6,322 nucleotides of DNA from Gammaproteobacteria bacterium (GCA_015232955.1 JADFYS010000119.1:1-6322), one strand, 5' to 3'. Counted from the first letter of the stretch, positions 1-6,322 are shown. The notes: generated from the letters alone by a model not told the origin. Made by a program: numbers and translations.

Positions 1-680
1 CGATCACCGTAAGCTATGCTACCAGTGACGGCTCCACCAGTGACGGCTCGGCCGCCGAGGCGGGAAGTGATTATAGCGAGAGCAGCGGCATGCTCGAGAT
101 CCCGGCGGGAGAGACGACCGGGGTGATCACCGTCCTGGTCAATGGTGATACCGATGTCGAGCCGGATGAGGAGATGACTCTGACCCTGTTCGAACCCGTT
201 GGCGCAAAGCTGATCTACAACGGTAGTATGGTTATAGGCAATATCATAAACGATGATACTCTATTTCGTACTCTTACCATGCCCAAAGTTGCGGATCTCG
301 AGACAGAAGAGGGGAATAGCGGCACCACCAATCTTAATCTGGAGTTTGAGATCAGTAAGGCCTCTACCGAAGATATTTTCATTAAATACACCACTCTGGC
401 CAAGGCTCAGGGGAGTTTAGGTAAGGATGAGTTGACCGATGTTGCCGACAGTGATGACTATGTCTCTGTCACCAGCACAGATGAACCTCTGGTCTTTCCT
501 GCCGGTTCTAAGAAGGCGACCCTTACCATCAAAATTAACGGTGATCTCGATTATGAGGCGGATGAGCGGTTCTATCTTGTCATCTACGCCCTTAATCAGG
601 AGACAGATGGGGTGCAACTTGATGCAAACGAACTGCTCGAGATCACCATTATCAATGATGATCCGATCCCAGAGGAGTAG
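1..680 (+). CDS. Calx-beta domain protein, C-terminal part (5' end outside window)
   Basis: This is the end of a longer gene. The frame is open from base 3 to the TAG at 678-680, giving 225 residues with no need for an internal start; the ATG at 90 lies inside a domain. Two Calx-beta modules are visible. The first (fragment residues 1-85) has the typical Tyr-Ala-Thr-Ser-Asp-Gly strand, Gly-Ser-Asp-Tyr, Ile-Pro-Ala-Gly-Glu, Glu-Pro-Asp-Glu-Glu and a closing Ile-Ile-Asn-Asp-Asp. The second (about 90-221) repeats this with Ser-Asp-Asp-Tyr, Phe-Pro-Ala-Gly-Ser, Glu-Ala-Asp-Glu-Arg and Ile-Ile-Asn-Asp-Asp, and has a longer first loop. Calx-beta repeats are calcium-binding beta-sandwich modules common in large secreted or surface adhesion proteins, so an extracellular role is inferred. 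The protein ends six residues after the last Asp-Asp, with no visible anchor or sorting signal. The full architecture, export route and ligand cannot be judged here. Confidence 0.88.
   Translation, partial: ITVSYATSDGSTSDGSAAEAGSDYSESSGMLEIPAGETTGVITVLVNGDTDVEPDEEMTLTLFEPVGAKLIYNGSMVIGNIINDDTLFRTLTMPKVADLETEEGNSGTTNLNLEFEISKASTEDIFIKYTTLAKAQGSLGKDELTDVADSDDYVSVTSTDEPLVFPAGSKKATLTIKINGDLDYEADERFYLVIYALNQETDGVQLDANELLEITIINDDPIPEE
21..50 (+). repeat. 15-bp tandem duplication inside the first Calx-beta domain
   Basis: Bases 21-35 and 36-50 are the same 15-mer with one difference in the last base. In frame they encode Thr-Ser-Asp-Gly-Ser twice, so one loop of the Calx-beta module is lengthened by five residues. 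The unit length is a multiple of three, so the frame is kept. Confidence 0.85.
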
Positions 681-699
681 GGGGCGAGTGGCGAGTGTG

Positions 700-720
700 C
701 CCCCCCAAATAGGGGGTTAC
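700..720 (+). terminator. Possible terminator hairpin between convergent genes
   Basis: A run of seven C (700-706) and a run of five G (712-716) can form a five-base-pair all-GC stem with the loop AAATA. On the plus strand the tract that follows, TTACTTTATT, is fairly T-rich, so the hairpin could end transcription of the Calx-beta gene 20 bases upstream. The stem is short and the T tract is interrupted. On the minus strand the sequence after the hairpin is not T-rich, so it is a weak candidate for ending the ABC transporter transcript. A 7-bp direct repeat, GCGAGTG twice at 684-697, precedes it. The whole gap between the two stop codons is only 59 bases. Confidence 0.35.
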
Positions 721-739
721 TTTATTGCCGACGATAGCT

Positions 740-1516
740 TCAGCTCCTGGTTCCTACCCCCCGTTTGAGCAGGGAGAGGCTAAAGAGATAGAGCACCACA
801 ATAAAGGCGATGACCACGCTATAGGCGGTGGTGATGTCGGTATCGCTAACGCCAAACATCCCGAAGCGGAAGCTGTTAATCATGTAGAGAATGGGGTTAC
901 CGAGGGAGAGGGTGTGCCAGATCCCCGGTAGCATCTCCACCGAATAGAAGATCCCGCCAAGGTAGATCAGGGGGGTGAGGACAAAGGTGGGGATAATGCT
1001 AATATCATCAAAGCTTTTGGCATAGACCGCATTAATAAAGCCGGCGAGGGCGAAGAGGATAGCGGTGAGAAGGACGATGGAGAGGGTGACCAGCAGGTGG
1101 TGGATCTGCAGGGTGGTAAAGAGACTGGCGACGATAGTGACCATCACCCCTACCACCAACCCACGAGCGACACCCCCGGCAACAAAGCCGATGAGGATAA
1201 GGGATGGGGGAATGGGGGCGACCAGCAGCTCCTCGATGTGGCGTCCGAACTTGGCACCGAAAAAGCTGGAGACGACATTGGCATAGGCGTTGGTGATGAT
1301 ACTCATCATAATCAGCCCGGGGACGATGTAGTCCATATAGCTAATGCCGTTGATGGGGGCGAGCTGGCTGCCGATCATCTTGCCGAAGATGACAAAGTAG
1401 AGGGCGGTGGTGATCATCGGTGGCAGGATGGTCTGAACCCAGATCCGCCGAAAGCGACGGATCTCTTTGGTGACGATGGTGAAGAGGGCGGTGAGATAGC
1501 GGCGAAAATGGATCAC
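740..1516 (-). CDS. yadH: Alternative model: separate YadH-like ABC-2 permease starting at GTG
   Basis: This overlaps the fused frame and is the same protein region read from an internal start. The GTG at 1516-1514 begins a 258-residue permease (Met/Val-Ile-His-Phe-Arg-Arg-Tyr and onward), close to the roughly 256 residues of E. coli YadH as I remember it. The nine-G run ends seven bases before this GTG and would act as a strong purine-rich ribosome-binding site. The GTG is followed by A, so the TGA in GTGA would stop the ATPase frame if the run had eight G, giving a 4-bp overlap of the kind typical of coupled bacterial genes. The matching ATPase would be about 309 residues, like YadG. The permease could be made from this start even when the fused frame is also translated. 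Whether it is used cannot be seen from sequence. Confidence 0.45.
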   Translation of the reverse strand: MIHFRRYLTALFTIVTKEIRRFRRIWVQTILPPMITTALYFVIFGKMIGSQLAPINGISYMDYIVPGLIMMSIITNAYANVVSSFFGAKFGRHIEELLVAPIPPSLILIGFVAGGVARGLVVGVMVTIVASLFTTLQIHHLLVTLSIVLLTAILFALAGFINAVYAKSFDDISIIPTFVLTPLIYLGGIFYSVEMLPGIWHTLSLGNPILYMINSFRFGMFGVSDTDITTAYSVVIAFIVVLYLFSLSLLKRGVGTRS

Positions 1517-2443
1517 AGCTTCGCCCCCCCCCGCCTCAACCCGTTTCAAAAAGAGCTCCTCAAGCCGGTTGGCCCGGTTACGCATCGACTGCACCTCAAT
1601 TCCCGCTTCACTCAAACTGCTAAAGAGGGCGTTAATCCCCTGCCTGCGGTTAACATCCACCTCGAGGGTGGTGGGATCACTAAGACGGGTTACAAAACCG
1701 GATGCCAGTGTGGGTGGCGTAGAGAGGGGGTGGCGGAGATCGAGGATAAAGGTCTCACTGTCGATGGTGGCGAGGAGCTGTTTCATCGAGCTGTTCTCCA
1801 CAATAATCCCTTTATCAATGATCGCGATATTGCGACAGAGCATCTCCGCCTCTTCCAGATAGTGGGTGGTGAGGATGATGGTGGTCCCCATGGCGTTCAC
1901 CTCCTTCAGGAAATCCCACATCGAGCGTCGCAGCTCGATATCGACCCCCGCTGTCGGTTCGTCGAGGATGAGAAGCTCAGGGCTGTGGACGAGAGAGCGG
2001 GCGATCATCAGTCGCCGCTTCATCCCTCCGGATAGAGTTCGCGCCATCTCTCTCCGTTTCTCCCACAAGCCGAGGGCACGCAGTGACCAGTCGCACCGCT
2101 GCCGCGCCTCTTTCTGGCGGACACCATAATAGCCGGCCTGATTGAGGATGATCTCCTCAACCGGCTCGAACTGGTTGAAATTGAACTCCTGTGGGACCAG
2201 ACCGATAGCGCGTTTGGCACTATTGATGTCGTGATCAAGATCGTGACCAAAGACCTCCACCTTTCCCGAACTCTTATTGACGAGAGAGGTGACGATGCCG
2301 ATGGTGGTCGATTTTCCGGCGCCGTTGGGGCCGAGAAGGGCAAAGAAATCCCCCTTCTCGACGCTGAGGTCGATCCCCTTAAGTGCCTGAAACCGGTTGC
2401 GGTAGGTCTTGTGGAGGTTTTGGATAGTGATGGCGTGGGTCAT
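740..2443 (-). CDS. YadG-YadH-like ABC-2 exporter, ATPase and permease read as one fused ORF
   Basis: The 567-residue frame joins two proteins that are separate in E. coli. Residues 1-309 are an ABC ATPase: Walker A GPNGAGKST 38-46, Q-loop Gln85, signature LSGG 137-140, Walker B LLILDE 157-162 with Glu162 as the catalytic base, switch His194, then the YadG-type tail ending near Asn-Arg-Leu-Glu-Glu-Leu-Phe. Residues 310-567 are an ABC-2 permease like YadH, with about six hydrophobic segments (roughly 336-356, 370-390, 412-440, 448-475, 480-502, 540-560) and the conserved stretch Ile-Glu-Glu-Leu-Leu-Val-Ala-Pro at 403-410. The likely role is ATP-driven export across the inner membrane; the substrate is unknown for this family. 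The ATG at 2443 is the first possible start, because an in-frame TAG lies two codons upstream. No good Shine-Dalgarno sequence precedes it, so coupling to the peptidase gene ending 16 bases upstream is likely. The fusion rests on a nine-G run at the junction. With one G fewer, two overlapping genes result, so the single-protein call is uncertain although the family assignment is strong. Confidence 0.85.
   Translation of the reverse strand: MTHAITIQNLHKTYRNRFQALKGIDLSVEKGDFFALLGPNGAGKSTTIGIVTSLVNKSSGKVEVFGHDLDHDINSAKRAIGLVPQEFNFNQFEPVEEIILNQAGYYGVRQKEARQRCDWSLRALGLWEKRREMARTLSGGMKRRLMIARSLVHSPELLILDEPTAGVDIELRRSMWDFLKEVNAMGTTIILTTHYLEEAEMLCRNIAIIDKGIIVENSSMKQLLATIDSETFILDLRHPLSTPPTLASGFVTRLSDPTTLEVDVNRRQGINALFSSLSEAGIEVQSMRNRANRLEELFLKRVEAGGGEAVIHFRRYLTALFTIVTKEIRRFRRIWVQTILPPMITTALYFVIFGKMIGSQLAPINGISYMDYIVPGLIMMSIITNAYANVVSSFFGAKFGRHIEELLVAPIPPSLILIGFVAGGVARGLVVGVMVTIVASLFTTLQIHHLLVTLSIVLLTAILFALAGFINAVYAKSFDDISIIPTFVLTPLIYLGGIFYSVEMLPGIWHTLSLGNPILYMINSFRFGMFGVSDTDITTAYSVVIAFIVVLYLFSLSLLKRGVGTRS
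1524..1532 (-). repeat. Nine-G homopolymer at the YadG/YadH junction
   Basis: Nine C on the plus strand read as nine G in the gene and encode part of Ala-Gly-Gly-Gly (residues 304-307). The tract sits in the linker between the ATPase and permease modules. Eight G gives a stop at 1515-1513 overlapping a GTG start. Nine G gives the fused frame. Ten G gives the ATPase with about 60 out-of-frame residues before a TAG at 1343-1341. Runs of this length are prone to gain and loss of single bases, both in cells and in sequencing. Confidence 0.9.
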
Positions 2444-2459
2444 GGTCTATGGACGATGG

Positions 2460-5396
2460 TTAGATGGCGATAGGCTCCAGCTCAAGCCGACTCTCTGCAA
2501 GCAGGGAGGGGGAGGTGACGACAGCGGTGTTCGCATGTTGCGGCTGCAGGTAACGCTCGGTAACCCGCAGTAGATCCTCCATCGTCACCCCCAGGACCTT
2601 CTGACGGAAGAGGCGTCGCTGCTCCGGGGTTCTGCCGTGGAGTGTCGCAAAGAAGGTGCTTGCCGCCTCTCCCGCAGGGGAGCCGGGCTTATCGATGCTG
2701 GCGATCACCCCGAGGATCGCCTCTTCGAGTAGCCGCTGGGGGTGTTGGTTCTCTAGCAGCCAGTGGATGGCGTTGTCAAAGTCGAGAAGGGTCTCATCAA
2801 GACGGGGATCGCGATAGGAGTAGAAACGGAAGGCCCCACTCTCACCATCATAACCGGCGCCTCCGCCATAAGCCCCCCCCTGTTCGCGAATGGTGCGATG
2901 GAGGAAGTTGTTGCGCAGAAAACCTCCGAGGACGATGAGCGGTGGTGCATCATCATCGGCAGAGGGGACGGTGGGGTAGGCGCGGGCGCAGAAGTTGACC
3001 TGGGTTGAGGTGGTCCAGGCGTGATGAACCCGGCCCGAAGCCGGGGGGAGGGTAAAGGGGGAGGCAGCGTTCACTGAAGAGGGCTGCTGCCAGATTGCAG
3101 TGGTGCTCTCGAGCAGGGAGGCTCGCTCCTCCGCCTGAGAGATGAGGAGAAGCTGTAACGGCGCCTGTTGCAGTTGCTCAGCGATGGCGCTCAGTTGCTG
3201 TTGTAGCTGTTCAAGCTCTTCCGGGTGGGTGAGACGGTCATCGAGATCTTTGAACCACTGAATTGCGGAGAGACCGTTCCAACGGTGGTTATTGGCGGCG
3301 GTGGGGGTAAAACCGCTGGCCGCTGCCGCCATGGCGAGGAGATGGCCGCTGCCGGTGATCCGCTGCTCCTGCCCCATCCGCTCCTGAGCCACCAGCTCCC
3401 GAATGCGATCGCGCTCATCAAAGCGGGCAGAGCTGAAGGTCTCATGGATCAGTTGGGTGAGTGGGGAACGGTTGCGCGCGAGCGCCTTACCGCCATAACT
3501 GAAGAAGCCGCTGTAGCTCTGGAGATCATCGACCGCTGCGCGAAGAGAGATAGAGGCAGAGATACCACCACTCACCTCAGATTGTAGCGCCTGCGTCTCG
3601 AGGTAGTTACGACCACCGCACCCCACTTCAGTGACGATATCGCTAAAGAGGGGGAGGAGCTGCTGCTGCTCTGGAGTAAACTGTGGAAGAGCGATCACCA
3701 CCTTCTCGTAGATGAGGCCGTTGGTGGCACGGTCAAAGCAGGTGACGGAGAGATCACCTTGCACTATCTGCTCTCCTTCGGGGATGGCCAGCTCGAGCGG
3801 GACATCTTCAATTCCGACCCGGGGAAGGAGTTCCGGGTCTTCGCTAATCGCCTGGCGCTGGTTGAGTGCTGTGGATGCAGCGATGATCTCTGCTCTGGCT
3901 GTGGGGGTAAGCCCTGCTGCAGCGGCTGCCAGCCGCTCCTGTTCCGCCTGCTGGCGCCGGGTAGTCAGTTCGCTATCGGGCGCCATCACCAGGCGCAGGC
4001 GGTGGGTGTTATCGAGAAGTAGTTGCTCTACCAGGCGCGGAATATAGGCGGGATCTGCTATCTTCTGGCGCAGATGGTCGATCACCGGATCGATGTCGAG
4101 CAGGGTGAGGGGATCGGCACCGTGAAGGGTTGCGCCAAGGGTGTGAACCATCAATTGCAGACCGTAGGGGTAGGAGTCACCACTCACCTCCCGTTGCGCC
4201 AGCTCTAACTGGTGGAGTACCGCTTCAACCATTGTGGTCGGAACCCCCTCAGTGGCAATTTTACGCAGGGTGTCGATGATCAGCTGCTCTACCGCCTCTG
4301 CATGCTCGGTATCGGACCCTTCAAGACCGCAGGCAAAGAGCATCTCTTTCGAGGAGTCTTGCAGACCGCAGAGGGGCGAGGGGGCCTGCCCCAGACTACT
4401 CCGCTCCAGCGCCTCGCGCAGGGGGGAGGCACCGTTATCCAGCAGAACCCCGCTCAGGAGGTTGGCCTCCATCGCCGCTTCGGCATCACAGCTCTCACCC
4501 AGAAGCCAGGCGAGGACGATGTGGGTCTTGTGGCTGCTCTTCTCCTCTCCATCCAGGGCGTAGTAGTCGGTCACCTGTTGCGGTGTGGTGAAACGAACCT
4601 CATTGCCGACACCAATATTGAGATCCTGGCGCTGAAAACGGCAGAGCACCTGCTCTTGAAACTGCTGCTGCAGCTCTGCTGGCGCAATATCGCCGTAGGT
4701 CATAAAGATGGCGTTGGAGGGGTGGTAGTGGCGACGGTGAAAGGCGAGGAGATCTTCGTAACTGAGATCGGGGATCTCTACCGGGTCGCCACCGCTGTTG
4801 TGGTGATAGGTGGTGGTGGGATAGATAGCCCGGCTCAGACTCTGCCACAGGGCGTTGACCGGAGAGCTCATCGCCCCCTTCATCTCGTTAAAGACGATCC
4901 CTTTAAACTGGAGGAGGTTGGAGTCGGGATCGTTGTCAACAAACTCGAGACGATGCCCCTCCTGTGCAAAGTCGAGCGGATTGAGTAGCGGAAAAAAGGT
5001 GGCATCGAGATAGACCTGAAGCAGGTTGTCAAAATCCTTACGATTGCGGCTGGCAAAAGGGTAGGCGGTCCAGTCACTGGAGGTGAAGGCGTTCATAAAG
5101 GTGTTGAGTGAACGCCGGGTCATCATAAAAAATGGATCGCGTACCGGAAACCGCTCACTTCCACAGAGGGTGGTGTGTTCGAGGATATGGGCCACCCCGG
5201 TGGAGTCTTCGGGCAGGGTCTGAAAGGCGACCATAAAGCAGTTTTGATCATCACTGCTCGCCAGATGGATATGGCGGGCACCGGTCTCCTCATGGACAAA
5301 CTGCTGCAGTTCGAGGTTGAGAGAGGGGATGGGGTGGGTAGCGGTGAGGCGGAAAGTGGACGCAGTCGAAGATGGTGCAGCGGTGGCATTGGTCAT
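2460..5396 (-). CDS. M16C family zinc metallopeptidase, PreP/Cym1-like
   Basis: This is a complete 978-residue member of the pitrilysin superfamily, subfamily M16C, whose mitochondrial relatives (PreP, Cym1) cut free presequences and other short unfolded peptides inside a closed chamber. The inverted zinc motif His-Ile-Leu-Glu-His lies at 70-74 (ligands His70 and His74, catalytic Glu73). The third ligand is Glu171 in Phe-Asn-Glu-Met-Lys-Gly, 97 residues after His74, close to the PreP spacing. The C-terminal half supplies the Arg/Tyr pair that helps bind substrate: Arg837 and Tyr843 in Arg-Glu-Gln-Gly-Gly-Ala-Tyr, with the six-residue spacing of plant PreP. The four-lobe layout is about 20-250, 280-500, 505-760 (M16C-associated region) and 790-978. 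No signal peptide is seen, so a cytoplasmic peptide-clearing role is inferred. The ATG at 5396 is the only reasonable start. An AAGGAG-type site lies upstream, but its 14-base spacing is long. The ABC exporter gene follows after 16 bases on the same strand. Confidence 0.93.
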   Translation of the reverse strand: MTNATAAPSSTASTFRLTATHPIPSLNLELQQFVHEETGARHIHLASSDDQNCFMVAFQTLPEDSTGVAHILEHTTLCGSERFPVRDPFFMMTRRSLNTFMNAFTSSDWTAYPFASRNRKDFDNLLQVYLDATFFPLLNPLDFAQEGHRLEFVDNDPDSNLLQFKGIVFNEMKGAMSSPVNALWQSLSRAIYPTTTYHHNSGGDPVEIPDLSYEDLLAFHRRHYHPSNAIFMTYGDIAPAELQQQFQEQVLCRFQRQDLNIGVGNEVRFTTPQQVTDYYALDGEEKSSHKTHIVLAWLLGESCDAEAAMEANLLSGVLLDNGASPLREALERSSLGQAPSPLCGLQDSSKEMLFACGLEGSDTEHAEAVEQLIIDTLRKIATEGVPTTMVEAVLHQLELAQREVSGDSYPYGLQLMVHTLGATLHGADPLTLLDIDPVIDHLRQKIADPAYIPRLVEQLLLDNTHRLRLVMAPDSELTTRRQQAEQERLAAAAAGLTPTARAEIIAASTALNQRQAISEDPELLPRVGIEDVPLELAIPEGEQIVQGDLSVTCFDRATNGLIYEKVVIALPQFTPEQQQLLPLFSDIVTEVGCGGRNYLETQALQSEVSGGISASISLRAAVDDLQSYSGFFSYGGKALARNRSPLTQLIHETFSSARFDERDRIRELVAQERMGQEQRITGSGHLLAMAAAASGFTPTAANNHRWNGLSAIQWFKDLDDRLTHPEELEQLQQQLSAIAEQLQQAPLQLLLISQAEERASLLESTTAIWQQPSSVNAASPFTLPPASGRVHHAWTTSTQVNFCARAYPTVPSADDDAPPLIVLGGFLRNNFLHRTIREQGGAYGGGAGYDGESGAFRFYSYRDPRLDETLLDFDNAIHWLLENQHPQRLLEEAILGVIASIDKPGSPAGEAASTFFATLHGRTPEQRRLFRQKVLGVTMEDLLRVTERYLQPQHANTAVVTSPSLLAESRLELEPIAI
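2873..2880 (-). repeat. Eight-G homopolymer in the peptidase substrate-binding motif
   Basis: Eight C on the plus strand read as eight G in the gene, spanning the Gln-Gly-Gly-Ala codons (839-842) between Arg837 and Tyr843. The frame is intact. A one-base change would remove the last 135 or so residues. Confidence 0.88.
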
Positions 5397-5410
5397 AGTG
5401 GTGGCAACAG

Positions 5411-5418
5411 CTCTCCTT
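5411..5418 (-). promoter_or_regulatory. Ribosome-binding site for the M16C peptidase, long spacing
   Basis: On the minus strand AAGGAGAG lies 14 bases before the ATG at 5396. The match to the Shine-Dalgarno consensus is good but the distance is greater than usual. No other in-frame start codon lies between it and the ATG. Confidence 0.5.
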
Positions 5419-5434
5419 AGGGATTGGAGGAGTC

Positions 5435-5463
5435 AAGATAGGGGTGAAGAGCCGTGAACTCAA
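5435..5463 (-). promoter_or_regulatory. Candidate sigma70-type promoter for the M16C peptidase and ABC exporter
   Basis: On the minus strand TTGAGT (5463-5458) and TATCTT (5440-5435) are separated by exactly 17 bases. Each matches four of six positions of the -35 and -10 consensus. Transcription would begin near 5428, leaving a leader of about 32 bases that contains the AAGGAG site. A better isolated -35 match, TTGACT (5436-5431), has no partner -10 at a proper distance. Confidence 0.35.
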
Positions 5464-5480
5464 TAAGTCACCGCCGATTG

Positions 5481-5489
5481 TGGTACATT
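5481..5489 (+). promoter_or_regulatory. Weak candidate extended -10 element for the TatD-type gene
   Basis: TGGTACATT fits the extended -10 pattern TG-N-TAnAnT with four of six core matches. There is no recognisable -35 box 17 bases upstream, which extended -10 promoters can lack. A start near 5496 would give a leader of about 50 bases. This is a guess from short motifs only. Confidence 0.22.
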
Positions 5490-5544
5490 TCACTCTGAAA
5501 AGGGCAGAAGGAACAGTTGTTGGAATTGAATTCGGAAATTTCAG

Positions 5545-6309
5545 ATGGAGTTTGTAGATAGCCACTGTCACCTCGACCTTGAGCAGTTTGATCCTCATCG
5601 CAGCTCGCTACTCACTCTGATGCGCCAGAGAGGGGTGGCAAAGCTGGTGATTCCGGCGATCTCTGCCGGGGGTTGGGATCGCCTCTTGGCGGTGGCGCAG
5701 AGTGATGTGGCGCTCTACCCGGCACTGGGGATCCATCCGTGGTGTGCGGCAGAGCCGATGGCAGAGCCTCTCGCCCGTCTGGAGCAGATGCTGACAGCGA
5801 TGTCGGTGCAGGCGGTGGGTGAGGTGGGGCTGGATTTCGTCAAGGGGATGGTCGATCGTGAACTTCAACTGCAGCGACTTCACCCACAACTTGCCCTGGC
5901 GCAAAAGGTCGATCTCCCTCTTATTCTCCACTGCCGAAAGGCGCACCAACCTCTGCTCCAACTGGTGCGTAGTTACCCCGGGGTTCGGGGGGTGGTTCAC
6001 GCCTTTAGTGGTTCGGCTGAAGAGGCGAAACGCTGGCAAGAGCACGGTTTTTTACTCGGTATTGGGGGGGGGATCCTCCATCCCAACTACCGTCGTCTGC
6101 AGCAGGTGGTGACTACACTCCCCCTAAGCGCCTTTCTTCTTGAGAGTGACGCCCCGTACCAGCCGCTACCCTCCACCATGGGGATCAGCACCCCAGAGGT
6201 AATTCCGCGCATCGCCGCGGAGATAGCCCGTCTGCAGCACTGTTCGCTGGCGGAGGTGGCAGAGATCACTACCGCCAATGCCTGGAGGCTGTTTCGCTTT
6301 GACCATTAA
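5545..6309 (+). CDS. TatD family metal-dependent hydrolase, YjjV-like
   Basis: This is a complete 254-residue TatD-type amidohydrolase with a TIM-barrel fold expected from the family. The metal-site residues are present in order: His7 and His9 in Asp-Ser-His-Cys-His, Glu93 in Gly-Glu-Val-Gly-Leu-Asp, His129 in Leu-Ile-Leu-His, His152 in Val-Val-His-Ala-Phe-Ser-Gly, and Asp202 in Glu-Ser-Asp-Ala-Pro. Gly-Ile-His-Pro at 62-65 is also typical. TatD relatives are divalent-metal nucleases or deoxyribonucleases; the YjjV branch, which it resembles more closely, has no firmly settled substrate, so only a metal-dependent hydrolase is claimed. The protein is cytoplasmic, without a signal peptide. The ATG at 5545 is the first start after an in-frame TGA at 5527-5529, with only a weak GGAAA site seven to eight bases upstream. 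It is transcribed away from the peptidase gene across a 148-bp gap. Its conserved glycine strand is encoded by nine consecutive G (6064-6072). Confidence 0.92.
   Translation: MEFVDSHCHLDLEQFDPHRSSLLTLMRQRGVAKLVIPAISAGGWDRLLAVAQSDVALYPALGIHPWCAAEPMAEPLARLEQMLTAMSVQAVGEVGLDFVKGMVDRELQLQRLHPQLALAQKVDLPLILHCRKAHQPLLQLVRSYPGVRGVVHAFSGSAEEAKRWQEHGFLLGIGGGILHPNYRRLQQVVTTLPLSAFLLESDAPYQPLPSTMGISTPEVIPRIAAEIARLQHCSLAEVAEITTANAWRLFRFDH
6064..6072 (+). repeat. Nine-G homopolymer inside the TatD-type gene
   Basis: Nine G encode Gly174-Gly175-Gly176 in the strand Gly-Ile-Gly-Gly-Gly-Ile. The frame is intact here, and any change not divisible by three would remove the essential Asp202. Confidence 0.9.
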
Positions 6310-6322
6310 CCTAAAATCCGCA

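Noticed and set aside
1097..2035. A 312-codon open frame on the plus strand opposite the ABC transporter
   Set aside because: It lies wholly antisense to clearly conserved ATPase and permease codons, has low-complexity Gly/Asp/His-rich composition typical of a shadow frame, and matches no family I recognise.
3225..3587. Other plus-strand frames opposite the peptidase gene
   Set aside because: They are shadows of the minus-strand coding sequence with no motifs and with biased composition.
4212..4988. A 258-codon open frame on the plus strand opposite the M16C peptidase
   Set aside because: It is antisense to the conserved catalytic half of the peptidase; no domain motif or ribosome-binding site supports it.
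5431..5436. TTGACT on the minus strand as a -35 box for the peptidase
   Set aside because: No -10-like hexamer occurs 16-18 bases downstream; the TTGAGT/TATCTT pair slightly upstream fits better.
5528..5542. Two small palindromes (GAATTC and GAAATTTC) just before the TatD-type start
   Set aside because: They are too short and AT-simple to claim as an operator without conservation evidence.

Overview
The window looks like a chromosomal segment from a gammaproteobacterium of moderately high GC, estimated by eye at mid-50s percent. The best clue is the ABC transporter. Its two halves follow, from memory and almost residue for residue, the Escherichia coli YadG ATPase and YadH permease. A YjjV-type TatD hydrolase and a bacterial M16C (PreP-like) metalloprotease fit the same group. 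The genus cannot be named from this sequence alone.

Layout: (1) Positions 1-680, plus strand: the 3' end of a longer gene for an extracellular-type protein with two Calx-beta domains. It is cut by the window edge. (2) Positions 681-739: a short convergent intergenic gap with a small GC-only hairpin that may end transcription of the Calx-beta gene. (3) Positions 740-2443, minus strand: a YadG-YadH-like ABC-2 exporter, read here as one 567-residue fused protein. (4) Positions 2460-5396, minus strand: a complete 978-residue M16C metallopeptidase with all expected zinc and substrate residues. It lies 16 bp upstream of the ABC gene and probably shares its transcript. (5) Positions 5397-5544: a divergent intergenic region carrying a plausible sigma70-type promoter for the peptidase/ABC pair. 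(6) Positions 5545-6309, plus strand: a complete TatD-family metal-dependent hydrolase. The last 13 bases hold nothing recognisable.

The most interesting point is the junction between the YadG and YadH halves. It falls on a run of nine G (minus strand, 1532-1524). With eight G the ATPase frame would stop at a TGA that overlaps a GTG start of the permease (GTGA), seven bases after the G run, which itself resembles a ribosome-binding site. Module lengths (309 and 258 residues) match separate YadG and YadH. One G therefore decides whether the transporter is one fused protein or two translationally coupled subunits. This could be a sequencing or assembly slip, a fixed mutation, or a slippage switch. 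Three further G/C runs of 7-9 bases occur in the window, two of them inside conserved codons of the other enzymes. No CRISPR array, insertion sequence, tRNA or rRNA was seen, and apart from this junction the genes appear to be ordinary members of known families.
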